Source of the DNA: Deltaproteobacteria bacterium
GTDB taxonomy: Bacteria > Myxococcota_A > UBA796 > GCA-2862545
Length of the DNA stretch: 56,989 nt
Reading direction: 5' to 3'
Assembly: GCA_016938035.1 (NCBI GenBank)
Contig: JAFGVK010000015.1
Location: 1 to 56,989 of the forward strand
Each line of letters starts with the position of its first letter. The first letter of the stretch is position 1. This document shows, one piece after another, positions 27,901-35,637 of the stretch. The notes under the pieces are model-generated. The model ran no database searches. It was not told the origin of the DNA and was given only the letters and a program-made list of their open reading frames with translations. The translations under genes and the position numbers were made by a program.

Positions 27901-28557
27901 CTGCTGGCGGTGATGGGGTCCACCTCCCCTCACCACACCTGGATCGTCAGCCTGCACCAGCCAGCGTGGCACTACCTGTCGCGGGTTGGCGGGCTGCTCC
28001 CCACCGGGGTGGTCCGCCACACGGTGCAGCTGGGGAGCATGGGGGAGCGGGCGCTGCGGGTCTTCCTCACCGACCGGGCCGCGAGCGCGGGGATCCGGGC
28101 GGACTTCAACGAGCTGGTGCGGGTGTCCCCCTTTGGAGACGACCCCACGGTAGAGCTGGAGCGCGCCACCAGCCTGTTCTTCCGCATGCTCGCGGAGTCG
28201 AGCGGCGGGAACCCCACCGTCGCCCTGCACCTGTGGGCCGGCTGCCTCGCGGAGCCCGACGGGGACGGTGTCAGCGAGGTGTTCATCGGCCCCTCGCTGG
28301 CCCGCGCCCTCCCCGACGGGCTGGAGCTGGACGCCCTGTTCCTCCTGGCGGCGCTCCGCTCCCACGGGCGGCTGCTCCAAGGAGAGCTCGCCGACACCAC
28401 CCTGATCAGCGCCGCCAAGGTCGCGGCGCTGCTCCGGCAGCTCAGGCTGCAGGGGCTGGTTGAGGAGGACGGGGGGGGGCTGCGCGTACCGCCGCGCTGG
28501 CAGACCGCGGTGAGCCGCGCCCTGGCCCGCAGAAACATCATCCAGTGGCAGGTGTAG
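24952..28557 (+). CDS. Membrane coiled-coil protein with a C-terminal P-loop NTPase
   Basis: This protein has 1201 residues. A signal peptide (MILLLLSLLATPALA) is followed by ~560 residues of Ala/Glu/Gln-rich coiled coil, predicted periplasmic. Five or six membrane helices lie at about 586-606, 645-665, 668-685, 740-762 and 792-815. The cytoplasmic C-terminus has a Walker A, ADTGQGKS with K897, and a Walker B, VVDDLHL with D965-D966. ESSGGNPTVALHLWAG and a winged-helix-like tail (GRLLQGELADTT to VPPRWQTAVSRAL) are typical of STAND/AAA ATPases. The N-terminal plan resembles the periplasmic part of large MscK/KefA channels. The MscS pore is missing here but is encoded by the next gene, one base away. 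ATG 24952 follows GGAGG. Confidence 0.82.
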   Translation: MILLLLSLLATPALATEDDLALAATVAQQQLPEWQQRRETALRQLEARERLFAGAGSVSEAFPHWIGRATDDLDGLEALLLQLQRGDLERAGERQGQVPEVDEALARRWSLARSEALDAEDRASALERRGLLALQAQLRAHPALSRAAIAELGASALAARSRPLPDDPEARPQALAELAAADDQLAALDRLASALRLRALLPQAPPPSPDEDLERLPAEGWPAANRLELMLPFLPPPQREAVASALAEWIRGVPLAAATRALQADHQAPTGKLQALRDQLAARQTALARLTEAPSPGGDGPVAQAKRALLDAQRAEAALQVKAAEGAVQAASTDLAEAEARARQTDEAAQVARERADAAHASAQDEAARTTADILSASADAQAQAAAAWQEVREAEAASASWQEALETGLGALSAQLDAVGQLSLLDPARPDPDPVLQALRGRLDTLRAEESSSRERVRAARITLQRIPPTPAPEAPADTPLGAAQRELASALEQVRGAKERSAEVAVGHHRAVLRALDLVADLHDRALSAATLAARRADRGHLLLDVAAELRLLPPRTGLWAADRLTALWDLPRKALDFNALRAFFVGSFWFLAVAAGWWLGRGRAADLAGSITAWVARQRAELAPEDLEPVRPLLSQGVRLGLDMTAGLLALGVVYGVAPELGLLLSVYLHWTVFRLATLIHDLTLARFPEVRPALRTLLPETHALTSATVRLSVGLLLVRRLTLWGLGEALGVHTLADLVAWGFALAGLLLFGWLGWRWEPILRGTLARRRQDSALVAYLSAPPRHPLLILPHSAMILGFLALALAMEVLPHLGREGTQLGSLVTKLGSYRLRTGAPHHTPLSEVLREELIMPRSTTAEVGVREQAVAECLTALEDAARDPGVLLVSADTGQGKSAVMVELARRLSASGVAVRHLRLDQRLTGPMEALRWLATQTGVGAGAPGDEALSRALLTLPRTTWVVDDLHLAFLRRVGGFTPLAALLAVMGSTSPHHTWIVSLHQPAWHYLSRVGGLLPTGVVRHTVQLGSMGERALRVFLTDRAASAGIRADFNELVRVSPFGDDPTVELERATSLFFRMLAESSGGNPTVALHLWAGCLAEPDGDGVSEVFIGPSLARALPDGLELDALFLLAALRSHGRLLQGELADTTLISAAKVAALLRQLRLQGLVEEDGGGLRVPPRWQTAVSRALARRNIIQWQV

Positions 28558-28558
28558 C

Positions 28559-29392
28559 GTGGACAACCTCAACGTCCAGCAGGTGATCCATTTTGTCCAG
28601 TGGGACGCGCTCCCCCTGGCCCTGGTCCTGCTCGTCGGCGGCGGCCTGGTGGAGCGGCTGATCACCCGCACCCTCGACGGCCTGGGGGAGCGCCTCACCG
28701 ACCGCAGGCTCCTGTTCAAGAAGCTGGGCGCCTTCGCGCGCTTCTTCATCTACGCCGCGGTCGGACTGGTGGTGGCCTCCATCTCGCTCCGCCTGGAGTC
28801 GGAGGTGGTGCTGGCCCTGGCGGGCACCATCGGCGTGGCGGTGGGCTTCGCGTTCAAAGATCTGCTCGCCTCGCTGATCACGGGCATCATCCTGCTGATG
28901 GACCAGCCCTTCCAGGTGGGCGATCGCATCGCCTTCGGCAGCTACTACGGGGAGGTGACCGAGATCGGACTGCGCTCGGTGCGCCTGGTCACCCTCGACG
29001 ACAACCTGGTCACTATCCCCAACTCCGCCTTCCTCTCCAGCGCGGTGGCCTCCGCCAACGCCGGGGCCCTGGACTGTATGGTGGTGATCGACTTCTGGGT
29101 CGGCGCCGGCGAGGACGCGGAGCTGGCCCGGTCGCTGATCCTCGAGTCGACGGTGGTGTCGAGCTTTGTGCTGATCACCAAGCCGGTGGCGGTGCTGGTC
29201 AGCGAGGCCTTCCAGGGGGAGCACTACGTCACCCAGATCCGGGTCAAGGCGTACGTCTTCGACGCCCGATACGAGAAGGCGCTCATCTCCGACGTGACCC
29301 GCCGGGTGAAGATCACCCTGCGCGACCACGGGATCCGCACCCCAGAGGCTCAGCCCAGGCCGATCCGGATGGAGCGGGGCGAGGCGGGGTAG
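28559..29392 (+). CDS. MscS-family mechanosensitive channel
   Basis: The 277-residue small-conductance channel starts with GTG 28559, one base after the stop of the NTPase gene. Hydrophobic helices lie at ~17-35 and ~60-82. The pore helix and beta-domain signature are complete: GTIGVAVGFAFKDLLASLITGIILLMDQPFQVGD, then GEVTEIGLRSVRLVTLDDNLVTIPNSAFL. The pore helix keeps the Gly/Ala pattern of MscS TM3. The C-terminal alpha/beta part is present, so it is a complete channel subunit. The tight linkage implies assembly or control by the upstream ATPase (inference). Confidence 0.88.
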   Translation: MDNLNVQQVIHFVQWDALPLALVLLVGGGLVERLITRTLDGLGERLTDRRLLFKKLGAFARFFIYAAVGLVVASISLRLESEVVLALAGTIGVAVGFAFKDLLASLITGIILLMDQPFQVGDRIAFGSYYGEVTEIGLRSVRLVTLDDNLVTIPNSAFLSSAVASANAGALDCMVVIDFWVGAGEDAELARSLILESTVVSSFVLITKPVAVLVSEAFQGEHYVTQIRVKAYVFDARYEKALISDVTRRVKITLRDHGIRTPEAQPRPIRMERGEAG

Positions 29393-29447
29393 CGCGGCCT
29401 TGAGCCCCGCGCCTCGCTCCGATAGAGGGCGGGACCCGGAGAAGTCC

Positions 29448-29771
29448 ATGCGCCTGTTCCTCGCCGCCCTGCTGTTCCTCGCCGCTCCCGCGCTCGCCGA
29501 TGAGGTGATGTGGGCCACCGCGCCGACCCCGTCGATCCGCTTCGCGGAGGAGGCGATCCCCGGCCCGACCTTCAAGGAGGGCGAGCGCCTGACGGTGATC
29601 TTCCACAAGGGCGAGCTGCTGCGGGTGCAGGGGCAGGCGGGCCTGGGCTGGGTCGCCGCCACCGCCCTCAGCGCAGAGGACCCCACCCCCGCCCCGGTGG
29701 AGGGAGGGTTCGATCTGGAGGCGATCAAGCGCTCTCTCCAGCTCACCGGGGACAGCCTGCAGGGGCGGTGA
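29448..29771 (+). CDS. Small exported SH3-like protein
   Basis: The 107-residue product has a clear signal peptide (MRLFLAALLFLAAPALA-D). The mature part contains GPTFKEGERLTVIFHKGELLRVQGQAGLGWVAATAL, a pattern like bacterial SH3 domains. It is probably periplasmic. It follows the MscS gene by 55 bases, and its stop overlaps the next start (TGATG), suggesting that all belong to one envelope operon. The specific function is unknown. Confidence 0.7.
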   Translation: MRLFLAALLFLAAPALADEVMWATAPTPSIRFAEEAIPGPTFKEGERLTVIFHKGELLRVQGQAGLGWVAATALSAEDPTPAPVEGGFDLEAIKRSLQLTGDSLQGR

Positions 29772-30163
29772 TGGGCCGCCTGCTGGGATCGCTCGCGGCC
29801 CTGCTCGCCCTCTCGCTGGTGCCGATGGGGCTCACCCCGGTCACCGCCTGGCTGGTGCTGCCCGCCCACGCGGCGCTGTCGCTGATGATCCTGCTGGGCG
29901 CCCTGCTGGCGGGCCTCAGGGGCGCAGGCGACACCGCGCGGCGCTGGGGCTTGGCGAGCCTGCTGACCACCCTGGCCCTGGTGGCGGCGATGGACCTGGC
30001 CTCCGAGGGGGCGGGCTGGTGGGCTGGGCCCTTCGCGGCGCTGAGCCTGTGGGCCTGGATCCCCCCGGTCTTCGGCGGGGTGATGGGGGCGCTGGGGGAC
30101 CTCCGCAGCGGTCGGCTGCGGATCGGCAGGCGGAGGGCGAGGGGGGCCCCCCCGAAGCGCTGA
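29771..30163 (+). CDS. Small integral membrane protein, four predicted helices
   Basis: The 130-residue product has four hydrophobic segments (about 4-22, 28-48, 58-76 and 84-106) and a basic C-terminus (RSGRLRIGRRRARGAPPKR), which predicts a cytoplasmic tail. No family was recognised. It is translationally coupled to the preceding exported protein. Confidence 0.65.
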   Translation: MGRLLGSLAALLALSLVPMGLTPVTAWLVLPAHAALSLMILLGALLAGLRGAGDTARRWGLASLLTTLALVAAMDLASEGAGWWAGPFAALSLWAWIPPVFGGVMGALGDLRSGRLRIGRRRARGAPPKR

Positions 30164-30177
30164 GTCGGCGCTCCGCG

Positions 30178-30204
30178 GACCGCGCCCGTCGCGTTCGGGC
30201 GGTC
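30178..30204 (+). terminator. GC hairpin after the mechanosensitive operon
   Basis: GACCG-C-GCCCG at 30178-30188 pairs with CGGGC-GGTC at 30196-30204 around a 7-base loop, giving about nine base pairs with one bulge. It lies 15 bases after the last gene of the rightward operon and is followed by a pyrimidine-rich stretch (TCCCCCT). It is a likely Rho-assisted terminator or 3'-end stabiliser. Confidence 0.45.
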
Positions 30205-30305
30205 TCCCCCTGGCGTCCACCCGCCACCTGCTCCCCACCTTTCCCCCTCCAGAGACCGGGCCTCTGCCTCCACCGACACCCCTGACGCGATGTGCGCGCT
30301 CCGGC

Positions 30306-31001
30306 TTAGCCGTTCGACGCCCCCGCCAGCGCGAGGAAGGAGGCGAAGAGCGCCGCTCCCAGCGGGGCGGAGTCCACCCGCGCGCTCAGCAGCGCCGCGG
30401 GATCCAGGGCGGGGTCTGCCGCTGCGCGCTGGCGCACGAAGGCCTCCTCGTCGGCGGGCTGGAGCTCGGCGTGGAATTGCACCCCCCACGCCCTTCGCCC
30501 CACCACCCTGAGGGCCTGCACCTCGCAGGCCTCGGAGCGGGCGAGCACCTGGTAGGCGGGGTGAGGCGCCACCTCGTCCCCGTGGGTGAGGAAGGGGGTG
30601 AAGCGCGCCCCCAGCGGGGCGAGCAGGGGATCGTCGCCCACCAGCTCCACCGGCAGCCAGCCCACCTCTGGCCGGGAGCGCAGGCGCACCACGCCCCCGG
30701 CGGCCCTGGCGAGCACCTGGTGGCCGAAGCAGACCCCCAGCACCGGCACCTCCTCCGCGAGCAGGCGCCGCACCCATTGCACCAGCGCCTCCACCCAGGG
30801 CTCAAGCCTCCCGACCGCCGAGCCCTCGGAGCCGGTGAGGATCACCCCCAGCACCCCGTCCAGGGCGGCCGGTAGCGCGCCGGGCCGCACCGCGCACCAG
30901 GGCCGCTGCCCCAGGTGCCTGGTGTAATCACCCGCGCCGGAGGTCTCGCCGAGGTAGCAGTCCACCACCAGCCACCGCGCGGCTGTGCCCAAGTTATCCA
31001 C
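30306..31001 (-). CDS. Class I glutamine amidotransferase-like protein
   Basis: The 231-residue product has the triad of class I glutamine amidotransferases. The nucleophile is in VLGVCFGHQVLARAAGG and the His and Glu in WGVQFHAE. The oxyanion loop is replaced by ILTGSEGSAV (usually GGP). No synthase partner is fused or adjacent, as in GMP-synthase-like stand-alone amidotransferases that often hydrolyse gamma-glutamyl compounds. The start is GTG 31001, with GGGGTGA just upstream. A strong terminator facing the same direction ends only about 12 bases before this start. Confidence 0.8.
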   Translation of the reverse strand: MDNLGTAARWLVVDCYLGETSGAGDYTRHLGQRPWCAVRPGALPAALDGVLGVILTGSEGSAVGRLEPWVEALVQWVRRLLAEEVPVLGVCFGHQVLARAAGGVVRLRSRPEVGWLPVELVGDDPLLAPLGARFTPFLTHGDEVAPHPAYQVLARSEACEVQALRVVGRRAWGVQFHAELQPADEEAFVRQRAAADPALDPAALLSARVDSAPLGAALFASFLALAGASNG

Positions 31002-31013
31002 AGGTCACCCCGG

Positions 31014-31056
31014 AAACAAAAAAGCGAGATCGCGGCGTTATTCGCCAAGATCTCGC
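31014..31056 (-). terminator. Strong intrinsic terminator on the minus strand
   Basis: On the minus strand the 8-bp stem GCGAGATC/GATCTCGC (31049-31056 with 31024-31031) encloses a further 4-bp stem (GGCG/CGCC). It is followed directly by TTTTTTGTTT (31023 down to 31014). This is the best canonical terminator in the window. It lies about 90 bases after the MTH1187-family gene and just upstream of the amidotransferase start, so it ends the phosphofructokinase transcript or attenuates the amidotransferase. Confidence 0.85.
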
Positions 31057-31148
31057 GTCCAGTCCCTGGGGACAACCGCGCGCTGTTCACAGCGCCCAAC
31101 CCGCAGCGCCCTGATAACCGGGAGGCTCAGGGCGCGCACGCGTGGATC

Positions 31149-31448
31149 TCAGCTCAGCTTGCGGGTGACGCTCTCCACCTTGTCCTGCAGGGTCTGGACC
31201 CTGTCGGTGCGGGTGCCAAAGCGCATATTGGTGCTGACCCTGGGGGCGCCCATCGCGTGGACCCGCTCGTGGCAGGCGCGGATGGCGTCGAAGACCTCCT
31301 CCCACTCCCCCTCCAGGTTGGTGCCGTAAGCGTGGAGCTGGTGAGAGATCCCGCGCTCCTCCAGCACCTCGTGGCAGGCCGCCACATAGCGGGAGACCGA
31401 GAGGCCGACCCCCATCGGGACCAGCGAGAAGTCTGCGATAACCCTCAC
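31149..31448 (-). CDS. MTH1187-family thiamine-binding protein
   Basis: The 99-residue product has the ferredoxin-like fold of the MTH1187/YkoF-type family (formerly DUF77). MRVIADFSLVPMGVGLSVSRYVAACHEVLE forms the first half and YGTNLEGEWEEVFDAIRACHERVHAMGAPRVSTNMRFGTRTD the second. Family members bind thiamine or its precursor. The start is GTG with AGGAGG 5 bases upstream, which overlaps the stop region of the phosphofructokinase gene; the two are therefore probably co-transcribed. Confidence 0.85.
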   Translation of the reverse strand: MRVIADFSLVPMGVGLSVSRYVAACHEVLEERGISHQLHAYGTNLEGEWEEVFDAIRACHERVHAMGAPRVSTNMRFGTRTDRVQTLQDKVESVTRKLS

Positions 31449-31457
31449 CTGCGCCTC

Positions 31458-32819
31458 CTACTTCTCTGCCTTGGTGTGGACCTTGCGCTCGGTCACCGCG
31501 CTGGGGCGGGCGACGGGCTCCGCCGCCTTCGCGGGCAGGCTGATCGCCGGCACGAAGGTGATCGGGGGCCGCTCGTGGGCCACGAGGTAGCCAAACTCGG
31601 CGGTGAACGCGTCGAGGGTCATCCCGGCGGTGGCCGCGAACTTGGCGATCTCGTGGGGATCAGCGAAGTCGTCGCGCCGGAGCCGGATCATGAAGCGCCG
31701 CGCGATCGCGTAGTGGGTGGACTCCACGTCCAGCAGCCGGGCCCTGGTGCGGCCAGTGATCGGATCGATCAGGTCCTTGAAGGGGATGGGCACGAACTTG
31801 GGGCCCTGCATCGAGATGAGCGCGGAGTTGCCGCCCTCCAGCAGGAACTTGGTCGCGGCGTAGCCCAGATCGCGGGTGTACTCCATGTCCATCGGGATGG
31901 GATCGGCGCAGCGCAGCTCGTAGCCGATGTTCTTGGAGACGATGGTGGACTTGATCCCAAGCTCCACCAGGCGCTTCTGCACCGCCCGCTTGAGGATGTT
32001 CCCGATGTCCACCTCGGCGATGCGGATGTGGCCGTGCTCGTCTCGCTCCACCGGCCCGAGATCGGCCAGGTCCTCGTCGTGGAGGTCCTCGACCACGCCC
32101 TCGGCGATGACCGCCACCCCGTCCATCCGGCCATAAGAGCGGCGCTTGATGATCGCGCCGACCAGGGTGTCAACCACCGTCTTGAGCCTGGTGGAGCCTG
32201 GGAACTCCTCCGGCACCAGGGTCAGGGTGGCGCCCGCGGCCTTGCCGATGCCCAGCGCGAGGTGCCCCGCCTTGCGGCCCATCGAGATGATGAAGTACCA
32301 GCGGGAGGTGGTCTTGGCGTCGACCATGATGTTCTTGACGATCTCGACGCCGACGTGCCGCGCGGTCTGGTACCCGAAGGTGTAGATCTCTGGCGGCAGC
32401 TCCAGGTCGTTGTCGATGGTCTTGGGGACGTGGACCACCTGGATGCGGCCCGCGGACTTCTCCTCCAGGCGCATCGCCGAGTAGGCGGTGTCGTCCCCGC
32501 CGATGGTGATCAGCCGGGTGACGTTGAGGCGGAGCAGGGAGGTGACGGCGTTCTCCAGGTGCTGCGCGTTCTTGGTGGGGTTGGCGCGGGAGGTGCCGAT
32601 GTAGGACCCGCCAGCGAAGTGGATGCGGCTCACCGTCTCGATGTCGAGGGGCGTGACGTGATCGATGTTCCCCTCCATGATCCACTGGAACCCGTCGCGG
32701 ATACCGATCACCTCGATGCCCGAGAGGGCGGCGCGGATGGTGGCGGCGCCGATGACGCTGTTGATTCCGGGGGCGGGCCCGCCACCTACGAGGATGGCGA
32801 GCTTCTTGCGCTGGCTCAT
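31458..32819 (-). CDS. pfp: 6-phosphofructokinase, pyrophosphate-dependent type
   Basis: The 453-residue product has the PFK family start AILVGGGPAPGINSVI. At the two positions that separate ATP- from PPi-using enzymes it has Asp110 (IGGDD, where ATP enzymes have GGDG) and Lys133 (PKTIDND, where ATP enzymes have PGTIDND). Both indicate PPi as phosphoryl donor, so the step would be reversible fructose-6-phosphate phosphorylation. The fructose-6-phosphate block ISMGRKAGHLALG is conserved. A ~30-residue C-terminal tail rich in Ala and Lys is extra. AGGAG precedes ATG 32819. Confidence 0.85.
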   Translation of the reverse strand: MSQRKKLAILVGGGPAPGINSVIGAATIRAALSGIEVIGIRDGFQWIMEGNIDHVTPLDIETVSRIHFAGGSYIGTSRANPTKNAQHLENAVTSLLRLNVTRLITIGGDDTAYSAMRLEEKSAGRIQVVHVPKTIDNDLELPPEIYTFGYQTARHVGVEIVKNIMVDAKTTSRWYFIISMGRKAGHLALGIGKAAGATLTLVPEEFPGSTRLKTVVDTLVGAIIKRRSYGRMDGVAVIAEGVVEDLHDEDLADLGPVERDEHGHIRIAEVDIGNILKRAVQKRLVELGIKSTIVSKNIGYELRCADPIPMDMEYTRDLGYAATKFLLEGGNSALISMQGPKFVPIPFKDLIDPITGRTRARLLDVESTHYAIARRFMIRLRRDDFADPHEIAKFAATAGMTLDAFTAEFGYLVAHERPPITFVPAISLPAKAAEPVARPSAVTERKVHTKAEK

Positions 32820-32916
32820 GTGGACGCTCCTGTGCGTTGCGAAGCCCCCTGTCTAGCGTCTCCCGCCCTCGCTTTCAAGCGGGACTCACCACAGAGTCAC
32901 GCAGGCCGCGTCCACG

Positions 32917-35586
32917 CTACACCGCCTGGTAGGGGACCACCTCCGCGGGCCCGAAGCGCCCCTCGATCCCCTCGCGCACCGCGCTGGCGGTGGCGGTCAT
33001 CGACCACACCAGCCGGTCGGGATCCACCGCCCGCTGGAAGGCGGCGCTCACCGCCTCCAGGCTCAGGTGCTCCATCTGATCGATGGCGGCGAGGTGATCG
33101 TAGCCAGTCACCAGCCGGCGCAGCTCCGAGTCCAGGCGCTTGCGCCAGGTGTCCACCAGGAACGGGCGCCCGGCGAGGCGCGCGGCCCGCGCCTGCTCCA
33201 GCTCCGCCTCAGTGAAGCCGTCCGACGCTGCCTCGGCGACCATCCTCCGCACCAGGGCCAGGGCGTCGGGGAGCTGCTCCACCGACGGGGCCAAGCCCAG
33301 GGTCCAGTGGCCCTCCGCCCGCATGGAGACCGGCGCCGACCACGCGACGTAGGACCACCCCCGCGCCTCGCGCACCTCCCGCATCATCCGCCCGGTGAAG
33401 CCCACCCCGAAGATGTCGTTGGCCAGCACAAAGGCGGGGTAGGCGGGGTCCGAGGCGTGGAGCGAGGGCACCATCGCCCGGAGCTGCGCCTGAGTGCGCT
33501 CCGGCTTGTCCACGATCCACAGGCGGCGCTCCACCTCGTGCCCGGCGGCGAAGGGGGGAAGCGCGGCGGGGGCGCCAGACAGCCCCTCCAGCAGGGATCG
33601 GAGATCCGCCTCCGTGCCCTGATCCCATGCGCCTCCCACCGCCACAAAGGCGCCCTCACCGCGCAGGTGGTCGCGGTGAAAGTCCCGCAGCTGCGCCGGG
33701 GTGAGGGCCCGCAGGCTCTCGGCGCTCCCCCGCGCCAGGCGCCCGTAGGGGTGCGCCGGGCCGTACAGGACGTGGGCGAGCTGACGAGAGGCGAGCCAGG
33801 CGTCGTCCTCGCGCGCTGCGGAGATCTCGGCCACCGACTCCTCGACCAGCTGCGCCAGCTCCTCCTCCGCGAAGGCGGGCTCGAGCAGCGCCTCGGCGAG
33901 CAGCGCGAGCAGCGCCGGCCAGTGGGCGCTCAGGGACGAGCCCGAGAGCTGGGTGTCGTCCGCGTCCACCGACACCGAGATCGACGCGCCGAGCTGCTCC
34001 AGCGCCGCCTCGAAATCCTCGCGGGGGCGGCGCTGGGTGCCGCGCACCAGCATCATCCCAGCCAGGAAGGCCCTCCCCTCCTGCCCAGCGGGATCTGTGC
34101 CCGACCCGGCGGGGAACACCAGCCGGAAGCGGGTGATGGGGAGGGTGGGATCGTAGAGGGAGATCAGGGTGGCGCCGTGGAAGGGGCGCACCTCCACCGC
34201 GCCAGCCACCGCCTGGGGCGGCGCACCGGCGGGGCGGGCCGCGACCGAGATCAGGGGCAGGGTCGCGGGCGCCTGGTGCGGGCCCACCTCCAGCGCCGGC
34301 TCAGCGGGGGTCGCTCTTCCGATCATCACGGTGGCACCCTGCTTGCGGAGGTAGGTCGCCGCGACGCGGCGCAGGTCCTCCAGGCTCACCGCCTGGATCG
34401 CCGCCAGGCGGTCCATCCCGTCGCGGTGGTCGCCGGTGTGGGTGGTGCTCCACCCCAGGAACTCCGCCTTGCCCTTGGCGTTCTCCAGGGCCATCCAGGC
34501 GGACTTCTGCCAGAGCGAGATCCCCTTGGCCAACTCGCCCTGGGAGGGGCCCTCTGCGCCCAGGCGCTCCAGCTCCTCCCAGACCACCGCCTCCAGGGCC
34601 TCAGCCGAGACACCGGGCCTGGCGCGCACGTCCACCTCCATCAGCGAGGGCTCCCGCAGGGGCAGCACCCCGCTGCCCACGTCCGTCGCCAGCCCCCTGT
34701 CCACCAGCGCGCGCGCCAGGCGCCCGGTGCGCCCGGTCCCGAGGATCACGTCCAGCACCAGCAGCGCGGCGGTGTCGGGGTGGGTGTAGGCGGGCACCTT
34801 GAAGCCGATCACCAGCCTGTCGCCCGAGAGCTGCAGCGGGTGCTCCAGGCGCCGCAGCTCCCCCTGTGGGGGCTCCACGGGCAGCGGCGCCCGGACCGGG
34901 TGGGCGGGGGGGATGTGCCCGTAGACCTCCTGCACCAGCGCGGCGACCTCAGCGGGGTCCACGTCGCCCACCAGGAACAGGGTGGCGTTGTCCGGCGCAT
35001 ACCAGCGGGCGTAGAAGGCGCGAACGTCCTCCAGGGTGAGCCCCTCGATGTCCTTCATCCACCCGATCGTGGGCCAGCCGTAGGGGTGGTCGCGGAAGGC
35101 GTCGGCGAACAGCAGCTCAGACAGCTTCCCGCCGGGATCGTCGTCCACCGCCATGCGGCGCTCGTTCATCACCACCTGGCGCTCGGCCTGAAAGACCTCA
35201 TCGGTGAGCGAGAGGCGGTGCATGCGGCTGGCCTCCAGCTCCAGCGCGGTGCGCAGGGCCCCCACGGGGACCGCCTCGGTGTAGACGGTCTGGTCGAGCC
35301 AGGTCCACGCGTTGAGGCCGGTGGCCCCCACCGCGTCGAGGCGCGACTGGAAGGCCCCGTCGGGGTAGTCGAGGGTCCCCTTGAACATCAGGTGCTCGAA
35401 CAGGTGGGCCAGACCGGTCTTTCCGGAGGACTCCTGTGAGGAGCCCACCCTGTACCACGTCTGTATGGCCACCACCGGCGCGGCGCGGTCCGGCACCACC
35501 CGCAGGTCGAGGCCGTTGGGGAGGCGATAGACGTGGACCTCCAGCCCTCCAAAGAAGGGCTGGACATCGCAATTTTCCTGGATCAT
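32917..35586 (-). CDS. M16-family zinc peptidase, two fused halves
   Basis: The 889-residue product holds both M16 halves in one chain. The active N-terminal half has the inverted zinc motif H61-x-x-E64-H65 (GLAHLFEHLMFKG) and the distal Glu in the ERQVVMNERRMAVDDD region (~140). The C-terminal half (from ~450) has the family fold without the zinc motif, as expected. There is no signal peptide (MIQENCDVQ), so a cytoplasmic location is predicted, although many relatives are periplasmic. AAGGAG lies 5 bases before ATG 35586. It is downstream of the acyl-CoA dehydrogenase gene in the same direction. Confidence 0.88.
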   Translation of the reverse strand: MIQENCDVQPFFGGLEVHVYRLPNGLDLRVVPDRAAPVVAIQTWYRVGSSQESSGKTGLAHLFEHLMFKGTLDYPDGAFQSRLDAVGATGLNAWTWLDQTVYTEAVPVGALRTALELEASRMHRLSLTDEVFQAERQVVMNERRMAVDDDPGGKLSELLFADAFRDHPYGWPTIGWMKDIEGLTLEDVRAFYARWYAPDNATLFLVGDVDPAEVAALVQEVYGHIPPAHPVRAPLPVEPPQGELRRLEHPLQLSGDRLVIGFKVPAYTHPDTAALLVLDVILGTGRTGRLARALVDRGLATDVGSGVLPLREPSLMEVDVRARPGVSAEALEAVVWEELERLGAEGPSQGELAKGISLWQKSAWMALENAKGKAEFLGWSTTHTGDHRDGMDRLAAIQAVSLEDLRRVAATYLRKQGATVMIGRATPAEPALEVGPHQAPATLPLISVAARPAGAPPQAVAGAVEVRPFHGATLISLYDPTLPITRFRLVFPAGSGTDPAGQEGRAFLAGMMLVRGTQRRPREDFEAALEQLGASISVSVDADDTQLSGSSLSAHWPALLALLAEALLEPAFAEEELAQLVEESVAEISAAREDDAWLASRQLAHVLYGPAHPYGRLARGSAESLRALTPAQLRDFHRDHLRGEGAFVAVGGAWDQGTEADLRSLLEGLSGAPAALPPFAAGHEVERRLWIVDKPERTQAQLRAMVPSLHASDPAYPAFVLANDIFGVGFTGRMMREVREARGWSYVAWSAPVSMRAEGHWTLGLAPSVEQLPDALALVRRMVAEAASDGFTEAELEQARAARLAGRPFLVDTWRKRLDSELRRLVTGYDHLAAIDQMEHLSLEAVSAAFQRAVDPDRLVWSMTATASAVREGIEGRFGPAEVVPYQAV

Positions 35587-35637
35587 GGGGCTCCTTCGAC
35601 GTGAGAGACCGGCGGAGGAGGCCCCGCCGAGGGGGCG

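Noticed and set aside
30994..31140. Chromosomal or plasmid replication origin
   Set aside because: Only one perfect DnaA box and one weak variant are present; there is no AT-rich unwinding region of useful length and no dnaA, dnaN, rep or par gene nearby.
30915..33215. 766-codon plus-strand open frame over the phosphofructokinase region
   Set aside because: It runs across the terminator, two genes and intergenic DNA on the other strand, and its translation is low-complexity.
33067..35439. 790-codon plus-strand open frame opposite the M16 peptidase
   Set aside because: Antisense shadow of a clear peptidase gene; composition dominated by Gly, Arg, His and Gln with no domain.
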